NCBI RefSeq assembly: GCF_029910235.1
Contig: NZ_CP112874.1
Coordinates: 4,516,501 to 4,580,500, forward strand
Length of the DNA stretch: 64,000 nt
Source of the DNA: Pseudanabaena galeata CCNP1313
Lineage (GTDB): Bacteria > Cyanobacteriota > Cyanobacteriia > Pseudanabaenales > Pseudanabaenaceae
Reading direction: 5' to 3'
Numbering within the stretch: position 1 is the first letter of the stretch; each line of letters begins with the position of its first letter. Made by a program: the position numbers and the translations under genes. Under the pieces are notes generated by a model. That model made no database searches, was not told the DNA's origin, and saw only the letters and a list, made by a program, of their open reading frames with translations. Shown here piece after piece: positions 33,705 through 42,748 of the stretch.

Positions 33705-34346
33705 ATGACACTGCGTTTAGGCGATACCGTACCCGATTTTACTCAAGACTCCACTGAAGGCGTGATCAACTTCCATGAGTGGATCGGCGATAACTGGGCT
33801 ATTCTATTTTCTCACCCCAAAGATTTCACCCCTGTTTGCACCACCGAACTTGGAACCGTAGCTAAGCTCAAACCAGAATTTGATAAGCGCAATATCAAGG
33901 CGATCGCTTTGAGCGTTGATGGCGTTGAATCCCACAAAGGATGGGTTGGCGATATCGAAGAAACCCAAGGCGCTACCCTTAACTACCCAATTTTGGCTGA
34001 CGAAGATAAGAAAGTGTCAGAACTTTATGACATGATTCACCCTAACTCGGCAACAGGTAACACCTTGACTGTGCGATCGGTGTTTATCATTGACTCCAAC
34101 AAAAAACTTCGCCTTAGCTTGACTTACCCTGCTAGCACAGGTCGCAACTTTGATGAAATTCTACGTGTAATTGATTCCTTACAATTGACCGACAACTACA
34201 GTGTTGCGACACCTGCCAACTGGAAAGATGGCGATGATTGCGTAATTGTCCCTTCAATTTCTAACGAAGAAGCTAAAACCAAGTTCCCTAAAGGTTTCAA
34301 TCCTATTAAGCCTTACTTACGCCTAACTCCTCAGCCTAACAAGTAA
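33705..34346 (+). CDS. 1-Cys peroxiredoxin (Prx6-type)
   Basis: 213 residues from the ATG at 33705 (MTLRLGDTVP); the frame opens earlier at a TTG that is not needed. HPKDFTPVCTTELG contains the peroxidatic Cys45. The long C-terminal domain (PANWKDGDDCVIVPS, then FPKGF and YLRLTPQP) is typical of Prx6. It reduces hydrogen peroxide and lipid peroxides in the cytoplasm. A single gene followed by a series of palindromes. Confidence 0.93.
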   Translation: MTLRLGDTVPDFTQDSTEGVINFHEWIGDNWAILFSHPKDFTPVCTTELGTVAKLKPEFDKRNIKAIALSVDGVESHKGWVGDIEETQGATLNYPILADEDKKVSELYDMIHPNSATGNTLTVRSVFIIDSNKKLRLSLTYPASTGRNFDEILRVIDSLQLTDNYSVATPANWKDGDDCVIVPSISNEEAKTKFPKGFNPIKPYLRLTPQPNK

Positions 34347-34350
34347 TACC

Positions 34351-34382
34351 AAAACACAAAATGGCGTAGCCATTTTGTGTTT
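34351..34382. repeat. Family D palindrome, copy 2
   Basis: AAAACACAAAATGGCGTAGC pairs with GCCATTTTGTGTTT. The flanking AAAACCC and GGTTTTCAATTC match, inverted, the flank of the copy at 37694. It may serve as terminator of the peroxiredoxin gene. Confidence 0.75.
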
Positions 34383-34464
34383 AAAACCCTTGCTGGGTTT
34401 GGTTTTCAATTCACAATAAATTGCTTTAAATTGCTTTTTGTCAATGAGTACATAATCATTCAGC

Positions 34465-34584
34465 AATTCTCTTTATGAAACCGATTTTGGTGTTTCCAGC
34501 GCCGAAGGCGCTGGAAACACCAAAATTTTTTTGAAAGCCCGCTGACTGTGGGATTTCAAAAAACCGATTTTTATAATTAGAATT
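34465..34584. mobile_element. Family B double-hairpin element, copy 2
   Basis: Begins AATTCTCTTTATGAAACCG, contains GGTGTTTCCAGCGCC and GAAAGCCCGCTG hairpins in the opposite order to copy 1, and ends TTTTTATAATTAGAATT. Confidence 0.75.
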
Positions 34585-34587
34585 TGA

Positions 34588-34703
34588 TATAGCAATGCAA
34601 GAGATAGATGGGACAAATCAAAACCAAAAAGATGAGTGGCAGCGCGAAGCGCCGCCACTCATCTTTTTGGTTTTATGTCTTAAGCAAAACTTACATTGCT
34701 ATA
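34588..34703 (+). mobile_element. Family C inverted-repeat element, copy 3
   Basis: Ends TATAGCAATGCAAG and CTTACATTGCTATA (related to 22520-22617). The core hairpin reads GAGTGGCAGCGC/GCGCCGCCACTC, bounded by AAAACC and GGTTTT. The rest of the 491-base gap to the NIL gene holds two more hairpins near 34728-34765 (ATGGCACAGTGTGCCAT) and 34797-34830. Confidence 0.7.
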
Positions 34704-34837
34704 ATCATTGGCAAAACACCATACAAAAAGAAATATGGCACAGTGTGCCATATTTCTTTTTGTAGTAAATAAAACTTTCTATTTAATTGAATGTGAAAGA
34801 GAAAGACTGCTAGGCAGACTTTCTCTTTTCTGAGTAT

Positions 34838-35149
34838 TTACCAGCTTTCGTCTTCGACAGCCGTTTTATCCCAAATTTCTAAATCTAGCTCTTCTAGATA
34901 AATAATTCCACTTTGAATTTGTTGAGTTGTTCCAGTTAGTTCTAACGTGAACCAGCCATCATCTTCTGGACTTTCGCCCAGAAGTGCAGCAATAATTGTC
35001 ACAATTAAACCGTGTTCACAAGAGAGGCGAGAAATAATAGGTTCTCCATAGCAGCTTCTCGGAACACGCATAGCAATGCGTGTCGTCGTTCGGCGCTTTT
35101 CCTCTAAATTTACGGTAGCTCTGGAATCGATGCATTCCGCCGCTAGCAT
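34838..35149 (-). CDS. NIL-domain protein
   Basis: 103 residues. The region TTTRIAMRVPRSCYGEPIIS, HGLIVTIIAALLG, DGWFTLELTG and SGIIYLEELDLEIW is the NIL ligand-sensing fold (ferredoxin-like), found at the C terminus of methionine ABC-transporter ATPases and as single small proteins in cyanobacteria. It probably binds a small ligand such as an amino acid. The start could be downstream, near the conserved RTTTRI. Confidence 0.75.
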   Translation of the reverse strand: MLAAECIDSRATVNLEEKRRTTTRIAMRVPRSCYGEPIISRLSCEHGLIVTIIAALLGESPEDDGWFTLELTGTTQQIQSGIIYLEELDLEIWDKTAVEDESW

Positions 35150-35278
35150 TGAAGTATCTCCAGTGCAAATGTCTTAGTGTTTTGACATTTACCATAGTAG
35201 CTAAAGTTTTACGGAAATGGAAGTGATTCAAGTCACTAAATCTATAAAGAGTATAAATTTACACTATAGTCAACAGCC

Positions 35279-35623
35279 ATGAGTAGTAATACCACAACTT
35301 ATAATCGTATTTATGAAATTGTGTGGCAAATTCCCCAAGGATTTGTGGCTACCTATGGACAGGTCGCTGAACTTTCAAATTTGGCAGGAAAAGCTCGTGT
35401 GGTGGGCTATGCGCTCTATCGAGTTGACATGAAAAATTCGGATATTCCTTGGCAGCGTGTAGTTAATGCTAAGGGTGAGATTTCTCTTTCGCCTTTGCGT
35501 TTTGGTACGGACTATTTGCAGCGATCGCTACTGGAAAATGAAGGAATTAGCTTTAATGATGCAGGTAAGATCGATCTGCGAAAATATCTATGGCAACCAC
35601 CCAAACCGCAAATTTTTGCTTAA
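35279..35623 (+). CDS. Alkyltransferase-like (ATL) protein, MGMT family
   Basis: 114 residues. YEIVWQIPQGFVATYGQVAE is the winged-helix DNA-binding part. In place of the catalytic PCHR of O6-alkylguanine methyltransferases it has IPWQRVVNAKGEIS, with Trp for Cys. Such ATL proteins bind alkylated bases and hand them to nucleotide excision repair without repairing them. It ends in a perfect palindrome that includes the stop. Confidence 0.88.
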   Translation: MSSNTTTYNRIYEIVWQIPQGFVATYGQVAELSNLAGKARVVGYALYRVDMKNSDIPWQRVVNAKGEISLSPLRFGTDYLQRSLLENEGISFNDAGKIDLRKYLWQPPKPQIFA

Positions 35624-35658
35624 AAGGGTTGCAAAGCAACCCTTTTAAGCAAAAATTT
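35610..35658 (+). terminator. Palindrome overlapping the ATL stop codon
   Basis: AAATTTTTGCTTAAAAGGGT and its exact inverse meet around GCAA; likely terminator. Confidence 0.7.
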
Positions 35659-35702
35659 GGATATTACTTCAGTGCAAACTGTGGCAAAGTACGACAAAAA
35701 CT

Positions 35703-36575
35703 ATGACTACTGCAACTTTACTTGTTTCCTGCCCTGACCAAAAAGGCTTAGTGGCAAAAATTTCGGACTGGGTATTTTCCCATGGTGGGAATATTCTCCA
35801 TGCCGATCAACATGCTGATAGTACGGCGGGATTGTTTTTGATGCGTGTTGAGTGGGACTTGGAAAACTTCGATTTAGCAAGGTCAGAAATTAAGCCGACC
35901 TTTGAGAAATTAGCAACTGAAATTAATGCTAAGTGGAGTATTCAGTTTTCTGATTATGTGCGTCGCATTGCCATTTTTGTCTCGAAGCAGGATCACTGTT
36001 TGTACGATTTGATTTTACGGCAGCGATCGCATGAACTCTCAGCGACGATCCCTGTGGTGATTAGCAATCATCCAGATTTAGAAAAAGTTGCCCATAACTT
36101 CGGGATTAATTATCATCACATGGCGATCGCGCCAGAGAACAAGTTGGAGCAAGAAAAACAGCAACTTGCTTTACTCAAACAATACAAGATTGATTTAGTC
36201 GTTCTCGCGAAGTATATGCAAGTTTTGAGTCCAGACTTTCTCTCTCAGTTCTCGCAAGTTATTAATATTCACCATTCATTTTTACCAGCTTTTGCTGGTG
36301 CAAATCCCTATCACCGCGCCTATAAGCGTGGTGTAAAAATCATTGGTGCAACGGCTCATTATGTGACTGAAGAATTAGATGAAGGTCCAATTATCGAGCA
36401 GGATGTCATTCGAGTTTCGCATCGTGATTCGGTTACAGACCTGATTCGCAAAGGCAAAGACTTAGAGCGCATTGTCTTAGCTAGAGCCGTCAGACAACAT
36501 TTACAAAACCGTGTACTAATTTATGGACAATCGGCAAGCTCAGGCTTAGGGTTGCGAACTGTCGTATTTGATTAA
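35703..36575 (+). CDS. purU: Formyltetrahydrofolate deformylase
   Basis: 290 residues. An N-terminal ACT domain (TLLVSCPDQKGLVAKISDWV, about 1-80) is followed by a formyltransferase-fold catalytic domain: VVISNHPDL, LAKYMQVLSP, NIHHSFLPAFAGANPYHRAY with the catalytic Asn and His, and the Asp in EELDEGPIIEQD. It hydrolyses 10-formyl-THF to formate and THF, balancing one-carbon pools. Family members are about 280 residues; the last dozen here (ASSGLGLRTVVFD) look extra. Confidence 0.93.
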   Translation: MTTATLLVSCPDQKGLVAKISDWVFSHGGNILHADQHADSTAGLFLMRVEWDLENFDLARSEIKPTFEKLATEINAKWSIQFSDYVRRIAIFVSKQDHCLYDLILRQRSHELSATIPVVISNHPDLEKVAHNFGINYHHMAIAPENKLEQEKQQLALLKQYKIDLVVLAKYMQVLSPDFLSQFSQVINIHHSFLPAFAGANPYHRAYKRGVKIIGATAHYVTEELDEGPIIEQDVIRVSHRDSVTDLIRKGKDLERIVLARAVRQHLQNRVLIYGQSASSGLGLRTVVFD

Positions 36576-36694
36576 CAGTAATGGTGCGATAAAGCTACAC
36601 CTTTACTGTTAATGAGTGTTAATTTTGAGTTATGTTAATACAAATGTGCTTTTAAAAAAGTCTTATTCAAAGTTTTAGATCAAGGTTTTAAAAA

Positions 36695-37036
36695 ATGACA
36701 GCAAAAATACAGTTGACGCGCGGTATTGACGAAGAGGCAACCGATGTAAAAATTACGCGCTCTAAGGATGGAGATACCAGTGTTGCGGTGTTTATCTTCG
36801 ATTCACCTAAATGCATGAGTGGTGAGAATGCTAGCAATAATGAGATATTGGGAATGTATATGATTGATGAAGAAGGTGAAATGGTGACTCGCAATGTCAA
36901 CGCCAAATTCATCAATGGCAAATCAGCAGGAATTGAAGCAATTCATAAAATTGAAGGCGAACGTGATTGGGAAAGGTTTCTCAGATTTATGAATCGTTAT
37001 GCTGAGTCTAATGGGATGAGTTTAAACAAAGCCTAA
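36695..37036 (+). CDS. psb28: Photosystem II assembly protein Psb28
   Basis: 113 residues, the normal Psb28 length. AKIQLTRGIDEEATDVKITR, VFIFDSPKC, GMYMIDEEGEM and INGKSAGIEAIHKIEG are the conserved parts. It binds on the cytoplasmic side of PSII assembly intermediates near CP47. An inverted pair, GGGTTTGCATTTG and CAGATGCAAAGCCC (37053-37124), follows and may be its terminator. Confidence 0.95.
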   Translation: MTAKIQLTRGIDEEATDVKITRSKDGDTSVAVFIFDSPKCMSGENASNNEILGMYMIDEEGEMVTRNVNAKFINGKSAGIEAIHKIEGERDWERFLRFMNRYAESNGMSLNKA

Positions 37037-37244
37037 ATGAGGGTTTAAAGCGAAGAGGGGTTTGCATTTGTAGATAGAGATTTGCTGCTGTGAGTTTGGA
37101 GATGGTATCGCAGATGCAAAGCCCCTAGCAAGTAGGAGATGAGATGTCAATAGGACTGTGTCAAGTAACAGTGACTGATATTTTTTATGAGCTAGCGTAA
37201 TTTGTAAATCATCGTGTTATCATAGGAAAGCGTCAAAAACGCAA

Positions 37245-37318
37245 CGGGATGTAGCGCAGCTTGGTAGCGCACCACTTTGGGGTAGTGGGGGTCTTGGGTT
37301 CAAATCCCAACATTCCGA
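37245..37318 (+). tRNA. tRNA-Pro (anticodon GGG)
   Basis: 74 nt. Acceptor CGGGATG pairs with CATTCCG (one G-U). The D-loop is AGCGCAGCTTGGTAGCGC. Anticodon arm CCACT-TTGGGGT-AGTGG gives GGG. The T-arm is TTGGG-TTCAAAT-CCCAA. CCA is not encoded. Confidence 0.95.
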
Positions 37319-37367
37319 TTTTTGAAAAGCATAGGGCTGTGCGATTTAGTAAAGTGCCAAATATAAA

Positions 37368-37726
37368 AATAGAACTAGTGGGGCGGCGAAGCTGCCTCAC
37401 CAGTTCTCTAAAATCTGAAATGGTACTTTATTTATTTGATTGTCCCTTAGTAGTTGTTTTTAGGGAAATTCTTTAGCTTGAAGTGCTGCAATAATTGATA
37501 AACAAAGATTGTAGTCTCGGATATCTTCGATATCTGAAACACTAGTTTTAGCCTAAATCCTAAGAAACGAGTGACGACGCTTTGCATCTCCACTCGTTTC
37601 TTAAGGGGGATTCGTCCTAAGGCTAGTGATACCAATTCACGAAAGTGTGGCAACACTTTTGTGAATTAAAACGCAAATCCTGTAAGGGTTTTAAAAACAC
37701 AAAATGGCTACGCCATTTTGTGTTTT
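37368..37726. repeat. Row of palindromes, including family D copy 3
   Basis: No gene is seen between tRNA-Pro and 37953. In order: AGAACTAGTGGGGC with GCCTCACCAGTTCT (37368-37404), GATATCTTCGATATC (37519-37533), AAGAAACGAGTG/CACTCGTTTCTT (37561-37603), AATTCACGAAAGTGTGG with its inverse (37637-37668), and the family D palindrome at 37694-37726 (AAAACACAAAATGGCTACG). Confidence 0.65.
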
Positions 37727-37756
37727 GGGATGACTACAGCTATATATATCTTTTTT

Positions 37757-37869
37757 AACGTCAGTTCGACGAAAGCGAAAAATGGTAAGAATCGCTAAGC
37801 GATTCTTACCATTTTTCGCCATTTGCGGCGTGCGAAGCACGCCGCAAATGGTTATATCGAACTCAAGTT
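37757..37869 (+). mobile_element. Family A miniature inverted-repeat element, copy 4
   Basis: 113 bp from AACGTCAGTTCGA to TCGAACTCAAGTT. The right end has one change from the consensus. The flanks are both T-rich (CTTTTTTA and TTTTTTTA), compatible with a target duplication. Confidence 0.85.
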
Positions 37870-37952
37870 TTTTTTAGAATTCTAGAAAATTTTTCTTTTA
37901 CAATCAAGAGAATTAATGTGAAAATTGCTACATTAATTCGTGGGTTAAGACA

Positions 37953-38702
37953 ATGGAACTAGAAGATTTTTTTGCTTTAGTGCATCCTGCGATCGCGGTT
38001 ATTGTGGTGTTTCCCCTAATCGGTATTGTCACAAATCGCGCTTGGTTAGTTCGTCAGCGTCGCTTGCAAGTCATTGATGGCGAAAAAAGCAAGATTCCTC
38101 CAGTTGTGGGATCTGAACATGTAGCGATCGGTAATTGGCTGAGCATCTCCGTCGTAGGAGCCGCCCTATTGGGTATGGCTTATCCAATTTTTTCCAAATT
38201 CCTCAAAAATAATGTCTTCTCCTCGGATTCTTTGCGTGCATCTTTTGTCGTTGCGATTTTCATAGCCACAATCGCCTCATTTACATTTCTATTTAAGGCA
38301 AAGGTCAAACTGGGGCGAACTATTTTTGCCGCCTTAACATCGATTGGATTAATTATGTTAGGGGCGCAGCCAGAAGTATTTCGGCGGGATAGTGAATGGT
38401 TTTTCTCTCATTATTACTATGGTATTGCTGCCGCGATATTGATGATTATTTCGGTTGCTATTACTCAAGATATTTACAAGGACAAACAAAATCGCTGGCG
38501 GAATATCCACATTATTCTTAACTGTTTTGCTTTACTTCTATTTGTAGGACAGGGAATGACTGGTGCTAGAGATTTATTATCGATACCTTACAATTGGCAA
38601 AAAGAATATCTGCGTTCTTGTGATTTTAAAACGAGAACCTGTCCAAAATCTACAGCTTTTTATGCTCCAATCAATATAGAGCCTATTTACAGCAATTTAT
38701 GA
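37953..38702 (+). CDS. DUF4079 membrane protein
   Basis: 249 residues with about six hydrophobic segments (near 8-27, 62-83, 95-113, 122-138, 150-170 and 185-205). HPAIAVIVVFPLIGIVTNRA with a conserved early histidine is typical of DUF4079, a cyanobacterial/plastid-lineage membrane family of unknown function, loosely cytochrome-b561-like in layout. The C-terminal 45 residues are outside the membrane and hold two cysteines (CDFKTRTC). Confidence 0.75.
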   Translation: MELEDFFALVHPAIAVIVVFPLIGIVTNRAWLVRQRRLQVIDGEKSKIPPVVGSEHVAIGNWLSISVVGAALLGMAYPIFSKFLKNNVFSSDSLRASFVVAIFIATIASFTFLFKAKVKLGRTIFAALTSIGLIMLGAQPEVFRRDSEWFFSHYYYGIAAAILMIISVAITQDIYKDKQNRWRNIHIILNCFALLLFVGQGMTGARDLLSIPYNWQKEYLRSCDFKTRTCPKSTAFYAPINIEPIYSNL

Positions 38703-38729
38703 TCAGATCATGTGCATAGAAGCAGAGAT

Positions 38730-38832
38730 TAGGGCTTGGAGACCAAGCCCCTACCTCTACAAAAATGTAGGGCTTGAAGACCAAGCCCCTACCTCTACAA
38801 AATGTAGGGATTTGGTCTCCAAATCCTCTTTT
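38730..38832. repeat. Short direct repeats
   Basis: Two copies of a roughly 40-base unit (GGCTTGGAGACCAAGCCCCT, then ACCTCTACAAAA and TGTAGGG) followed by a partial, diverged third that ends GGTCTCCAAATCC. It also forms internal stems. Non-coding. Confidence 0.65.
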
Positions 38833-38872
38833 GCAGAGATTTGCTTCAAATTCCATTAGGTAAATTACCATA

Positions 38873-39919
38873 GTGAAAATCAACAATATTCAGAAATTCT
38901 TAGAACGAATTCCTAGCTCAATTTACCTTGCCATTGCGGTCTTGATTTTTGCATCTTCTAACTCGGTTACTCGCAAAATCGTAGCCATTGGCAAACAGAA
39001 CTTGATCGATGGTAGAAATCCCATTTCACTCTGTAATGTTTTATTTGTAGGCAATATTTGCGCCTTTGGATTGATGGCTTGTATCTTTCACCAAGACTGG
39101 AAAATTAAGAACCTCAAGGCTATCTCTCTTAAAAATTGGATTAGCCTTACCATCATGGGCATTCTGTCTGGCGCGATCGCCCCAGCCTTAATTTTTACAG
39201 CGCTTGAACAAACAAACGTGACTAGTATCGTCTTAATTGGGCGGATTGAGCCAATTCTGACATTGATATTAAATGTTTGTTTATTAGGTGCATCAGTTAA
39301 CGCTTGGACGATCGCAGGTTCTTTCGTTTCCTTTGCGGGTGTCGTCGTCACCGCCCTTTTAACAACATCCAATAGCAAAATGATGATGATGGGAGGATTT
39401 GCGATTGGCACTGGCGAAATTTTAGTAGCGATCGCGGCGGTGATTGTTTCCATTTCCACGATTGTTAGTAAATTGCAATTACGGGCGATTCCCTTGGGGA
39501 TTATGACCCTTTATCGTAATGCATTGGGAACTGTGATTTTCTTTATATTAGCGAATGTGCTTTATGGAGTAGAACACTTTCAGGATGCCTTTTCGCCTTT
39601 GCTCTGGCAATGGATGCTCATCTATGCTGCTGTAATTGTGGTGACTGGTCAAATATGTTGGTTAGCAGGACTAAAAAATGCTACTTCCACAGAACTAAAT
39701 TTAGCCAGTTTATTCAATCCAATCATCGCGATTATTATGGCGTATTTGATTTTGGCTGAAGTTCCCACTCAAGCCCAATATTTAGGCGGCAGCCTCTTGT
39801 TAATCGGATTTATATTCAGTTTTATTGGCAATCGCTATCAAACAAAAATTAGTCGAGAATTAAAGAAGCCAAATCTTCCTGAAGCGGAAGAAATGATGGG
39901 TGGTTTTCGAGGAGTATAA
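38873..39919 (+). CDS. DMT-superfamily (EamA) transporter
   Basis: 348 residues from a GTG start at 38873, with ten hydrophobic segments arranged as two EamA halves. PALIFTALEQTNVTSIVLIGRIEPILTL marks the end of the first half, and NATSTELNLASLFNPIIAIIMAYLILAEVPT the second. It is probably an inner-membrane exporter of metabolites; substrate unknown. A strong terminator follows at 39918. Confidence 0.85.
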   Translation: MKINNIQKFLERIPSSIYLAIAVLIFASSNSVTRKIVAIGKQNLIDGRNPISLCNVLFVGNICAFGLMACIFHQDWKIKNLKAISLKNWISLTIMGILSGAIAPALIFTALEQTNVTSIVLIGRIEPILTLILNVCLLGASVNAWTIAGSFVSFAGVVVTALLTTSNSKMMMMGGFAIGTGEILVAIAAVIVSISTIVSKLQLRAIPLGIMTLYRNALGTVIFFILANVLYGVEHFQDAFSPLLWQWMLIYAAVIVVTGQICWLAGLKNATSTELNLASLFNPIIAIIMAYLILAEVPTQAQYLGGSLLLIGFIFSFIGNRYQTKISRELKKPNLPEAEEMMGGFRGV

Positions 39920-39951
39920 AAAAAGGGGCGATTTGCGCCCCCTTTTTTTAT
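39918..39951 (+). terminator. Terminator after the EamA transporter
   Basis: AAAAAAGGGGCGATTTGCGCCCCCTTTTTTT, a GC stem and T-run directly after the stop. Confidence 0.8.
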
Positions 39952-40066
39952 ATAGCTATAGCCACCTGGATCAGGTCAAATCAAAACCCAGATAGTGTGA
40001 GGCGGCGCTTCGCGCCGCCTCACACTATCTGGGTTTTATGTCCTAACAAGAATGGCGACAGCTATA
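39951..40066 (+). mobile_element. Family C inverted-repeat element, copy 4
   Basis: Outer ends TATAGCTATAGCCACC and GGCGACAGCTATA enclose a hairpin on GATAGTGTGAGGCGGCGC. Its last bases include the glgB stop codon (CTA at 40062-40064 on the plus strand). Confidence 0.7.
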
Positions 40067-42320
40067 CTTCGCCGATGTATTTCAGCACTACCACACTTAA
40101 TGGCGGTGCTGTTACATCAATTGAGTAGGGCTTGCCGTGAGTTCCATAGTCATCAGTATACTTACCGCCCAGATTGCCAACCCCACTACCGCCATAGATC
40201 GGCGCATCACTGTTAAGCACTTCCTTATAGAAGCCCTTCTCAGGTACACCCACACGATAGTTATGATGAACAACAGGGGTAAAGTTGCAGACTACCAACA
40301 CAAATTCACCATCATCACCTTTCCGTAAGAAAGAGATTACCGAATTCTGAGTGTCATTACATTCAATCCATTCAAATCCATCTTGAGTGAAGTCTTGAGT
40401 GTAAAGCTCAGGTAGCGATCGCAAAAGTTTATTCAAGTCACCGACATATTTTTGCAGAGTCTTGTGGCTAGGATATTGCAGCAAATGCCATTCCAAATCG
40501 CCCCAAACATTCCATTCCGCCCATTGACCGATTTCCATGCCCATAAACATGGTCTTCTTGCCTGGGTGAGTGAACATATAGCCATAGAGACAGCGCAGGT
40601 TAGCAAACTTCTGCCATTCATCCCCCGGCATCTTACCAATCATCGGACTCTTGCCATGCACTACTTCATCATGGGATAGCGCCAACATGAAGTTTTCACT
40701 GAAGGCATACCAAATGCTAAAGGTAAGATAATTGTTGTTATGTCCACGGAAGTATGGATCAAGCTTGAAATAATCAAGCATGTCGTGCATCCAGCCCATA
40801 TTCCATTTGAGGTTAAAGCCTAAGCCTCCTGAATAAGCGGGCCATGTCACCATTGGCCATGAAGTGGATTCTTCAGCAATCGATAATGCCCCAGGGTAGT
40901 AGGTAAAGAGAATGCTATGAAGATGACGGAATAACTCGATCGCTTCTAAGCTTTCACGACCGCCATACTCATTAGCGAGCCATGTCCCTGGTTCACGGTT
41001 GTAATCGCGATAGATCATTGAGGCGACTGCATCAACGCGAATACCATCAATGTGATATTTGTCGAACCAGAACAGCACATTGGCGATCAAGAAATTCTTA
41101 ACTTCACTACGCTTGTAGTTAAAAATCTTGGTTCCCCATTCCTTATGCTCACCAATGCGGACATCGGCAGGTTCATACAAGAATGTGCCATCAAAGAAAG
41201 ACAAACCATGTCCATCCTTAGGGAAATGGGCGGGAACCCAATCGACAATGATACCAATGTCATTTTGGTGGCACTTATCGATGAAGTACATCAAATCTTG
41301 GGGTGTGCCATAGCGCGACGTGGCGGCATAGTAACCCGTCACTTGATAACCCCATGAGCCATCGAAGGGATGCTCAGCCACAGGCATCATTTCGATGTGG
41401 GTATAGCCCATTTCCTTGACGTAGGGGATCAGGTCTTCGGCGAGTTCGCGATAGGTGAGAAATCTTGCCCCAGGTTTGAGATCGGCGGCTGATACCGCAG
41501 GATAGCCACTGGCTGGAGGATTGGCTGCGGAGGCGTGCATCCATGAACCAAGGTGCATCTCATAGACAGAAATTGGCTTTTTAAGAGGATCTTCAGTGCG
41601 ACGCTTTTCTAACCAAGCCTGATCATTCCATTCGTAGGTATTGAGATCGGTGACTATTGAGGCTGTCTTGGGGCGCACCTCTTGAAAGTATCCATAGGGA
41701 TCGGATTTTTCGTAAATATGCCCTTCAGGACTCTTAATTTCGTATTTGTAAACAGTACCAACTGTTAATTCAGGAATAAATAGATCCCAAATGCCCGTAT
41801 GTCCCTTACGCATTTGGTGCTTGCGTCCGTCCCAGCTATTAAAATCGCCGATAATTGAGACGTTACGCGCATTAGGAGCCCAGACTGCAAAATAAACGCC
41901 ACTTACACCGTCAATGGTGGTGGGGTGTGCGCCCATTTTTTCGTAAATCTGATAATGTGTGCCTTCACCAAATAGGTAAGCGTCAAACTCAGTTAGCAAT
42001 GGTGATTTGAAATAGTAAGGATCATGAATTAGGCGATCGCTGTCTCCAGCCTTGACTCTAAACTGGTAATTGAACAGGTGGGGCGCATCGCTAATCACAC
42101 ATTCAAAAAAGTGGGGATGATGCACTGATTGCATCGGATATTCTTTGTGCTGATCGGGCGTAACTACATAGACTGCCTCTGCGTCGGGTAGATACGCTCT
42201 AACCACCCATACCGACTTACCATCTTGCTCAATTTCATGGGGACCAAGGACTGTAAAGGGGTCGTGGTGTTGATTCCACACAATGCGATCGATCTGCTCG
42301 GTGGGGATGGTTGGGGTCAT
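40062..42320 (-). CDS. glgB: 1,4-alpha-glucan (glycogen) branching enzyme
   Basis: 752 residues. It makes alpha-1,6 branches in glycogen. N-terminal GlgB domain (NQHHDPFTVLGPHE), CBM48 (GVYFAVWAPNARNVSIIGDFN), then the GH13 barrel: YTHIEMMPVAEHPFDGSWGYQ, the nucleophile Asp in GIRVDAVASMIY, the acid Glu in SIAEESTSWP, and LSHDEVVHGKSPM. The C-terminal beta domain ends LSVVVLKYIGEV. The stop codon is supplied by a family C element, so the end may have been altered slightly. Confidence 0.97.
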   Translation of the reverse strand: MTPTIPTEQIDRIVWNQHHDPFTVLGPHEIEQDGKSVWVVRAYLPDAEAVYVVTPDQHKEYPMQSVHHPHFFECVISDAPHLFNYQFRVKAGDSDRLIHDPYYFKSPLLTEFDAYLFGEGTHYQIYEKMGAHPTTIDGVSGVYFAVWAPNARNVSIIGDFNSWDGRKHQMRKGHTGIWDLFIPELTVGTVYKYEIKSPEGHIYEKSDPYGYFQEVRPKTASIVTDLNTYEWNDQAWLEKRRTEDPLKKPISVYEMHLGSWMHASAANPPASGYPAVSAADLKPGARFLTYRELAEDLIPYVKEMGYTHIEMMPVAEHPFDGSWGYQVTGYYAATSRYGTPQDLMYFIDKCHQNDIGIIVDWVPAHFPKDGHGLSFFDGTFLYEPADVRIGEHKEWGTKIFNYKRSEVKNFLIANVLFWFDKYHIDGIRVDAVASMIYRDYNREPGTWLANEYGGRESLEAIELFRHLHSILFTYYPGALSIAEESTSWPMVTWPAYSGGLGFNLKWNMGWMHDMLDYFKLDPYFRGHNNNYLTFSIWYAFSENFMLALSHDEVVHGKSPMIGKMPGDEWQKFANLRCLYGYMFTHPGKKTMFMGMEIGQWAEWNVWGDLEWHLLQYPSHKTLQKYVGDLNKLLRSLPELYTQDFTQDGFEWIECNDTQNSVISFLRKGDDGEFVLVVCNFTPVVHHNYRVGVPEKGFYKEVLNSDAPIYGGSGVGNLGGKYTDDYGTHGKPYSIDVTAPPLSVVVLKYIGEV

Positions 42321-42748
42321 ATCTCTTTTAGTAAACGCACATATTTAAATTACTGCATATTAATCACCAAATGACAGGGTGTAATCTAAAGTAAAGACTG
42401 GCGAATATTTTCTTTTGTTTTTTATATACATAAAACACGAGGTTGAGATGTTTTTTTTGAGACATCGCGCTATCAATATGCATCATCTCCAATCGTCCAT
42501 AATCAGCGATCGCCTTTTGTCATCATCAAGTGCGATCGCCTTGATAAATGCTAGAATCATCCGAAAGTTTCAGTAGTTGTCATGAACGATCGCGATCGCA
42601 CTAATATTCAGGGGTTTTTAGCTAAATGCCAAGGCTCATAGGGAAATGAACTATTAGATTTTTTAGCGAATAGTGTTTGGCTTTGCGTTTAGGATGTCCG
42701 ATTTTGAGTTATTTTAGAAGATATTCTTAAATATTAGGATAATCCTTA
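42321..42748. other. Intergenic region without recognised gene
   Basis: 428 bases between divergent glgB and the nuclease-like gene. It has several HIP1-type sites and a short GAGATG/CATCTC inverted pair near 42443-42489. I see no RNA gene or ORF of note. It must hold promoters for both sides. Confidence 0.5.

Noticed and set aside
34473-34658. 61-residue minus-strand ORF
   Set aside because: It consists of family B and C palindromes; non-coding.
42443-42489. GAGATG/CATCTC inverted pair as a regulatory hairpin
   Set aside because: Short and imperfect; common by chance in AT-rich DNA, so not listed as a separate feature.
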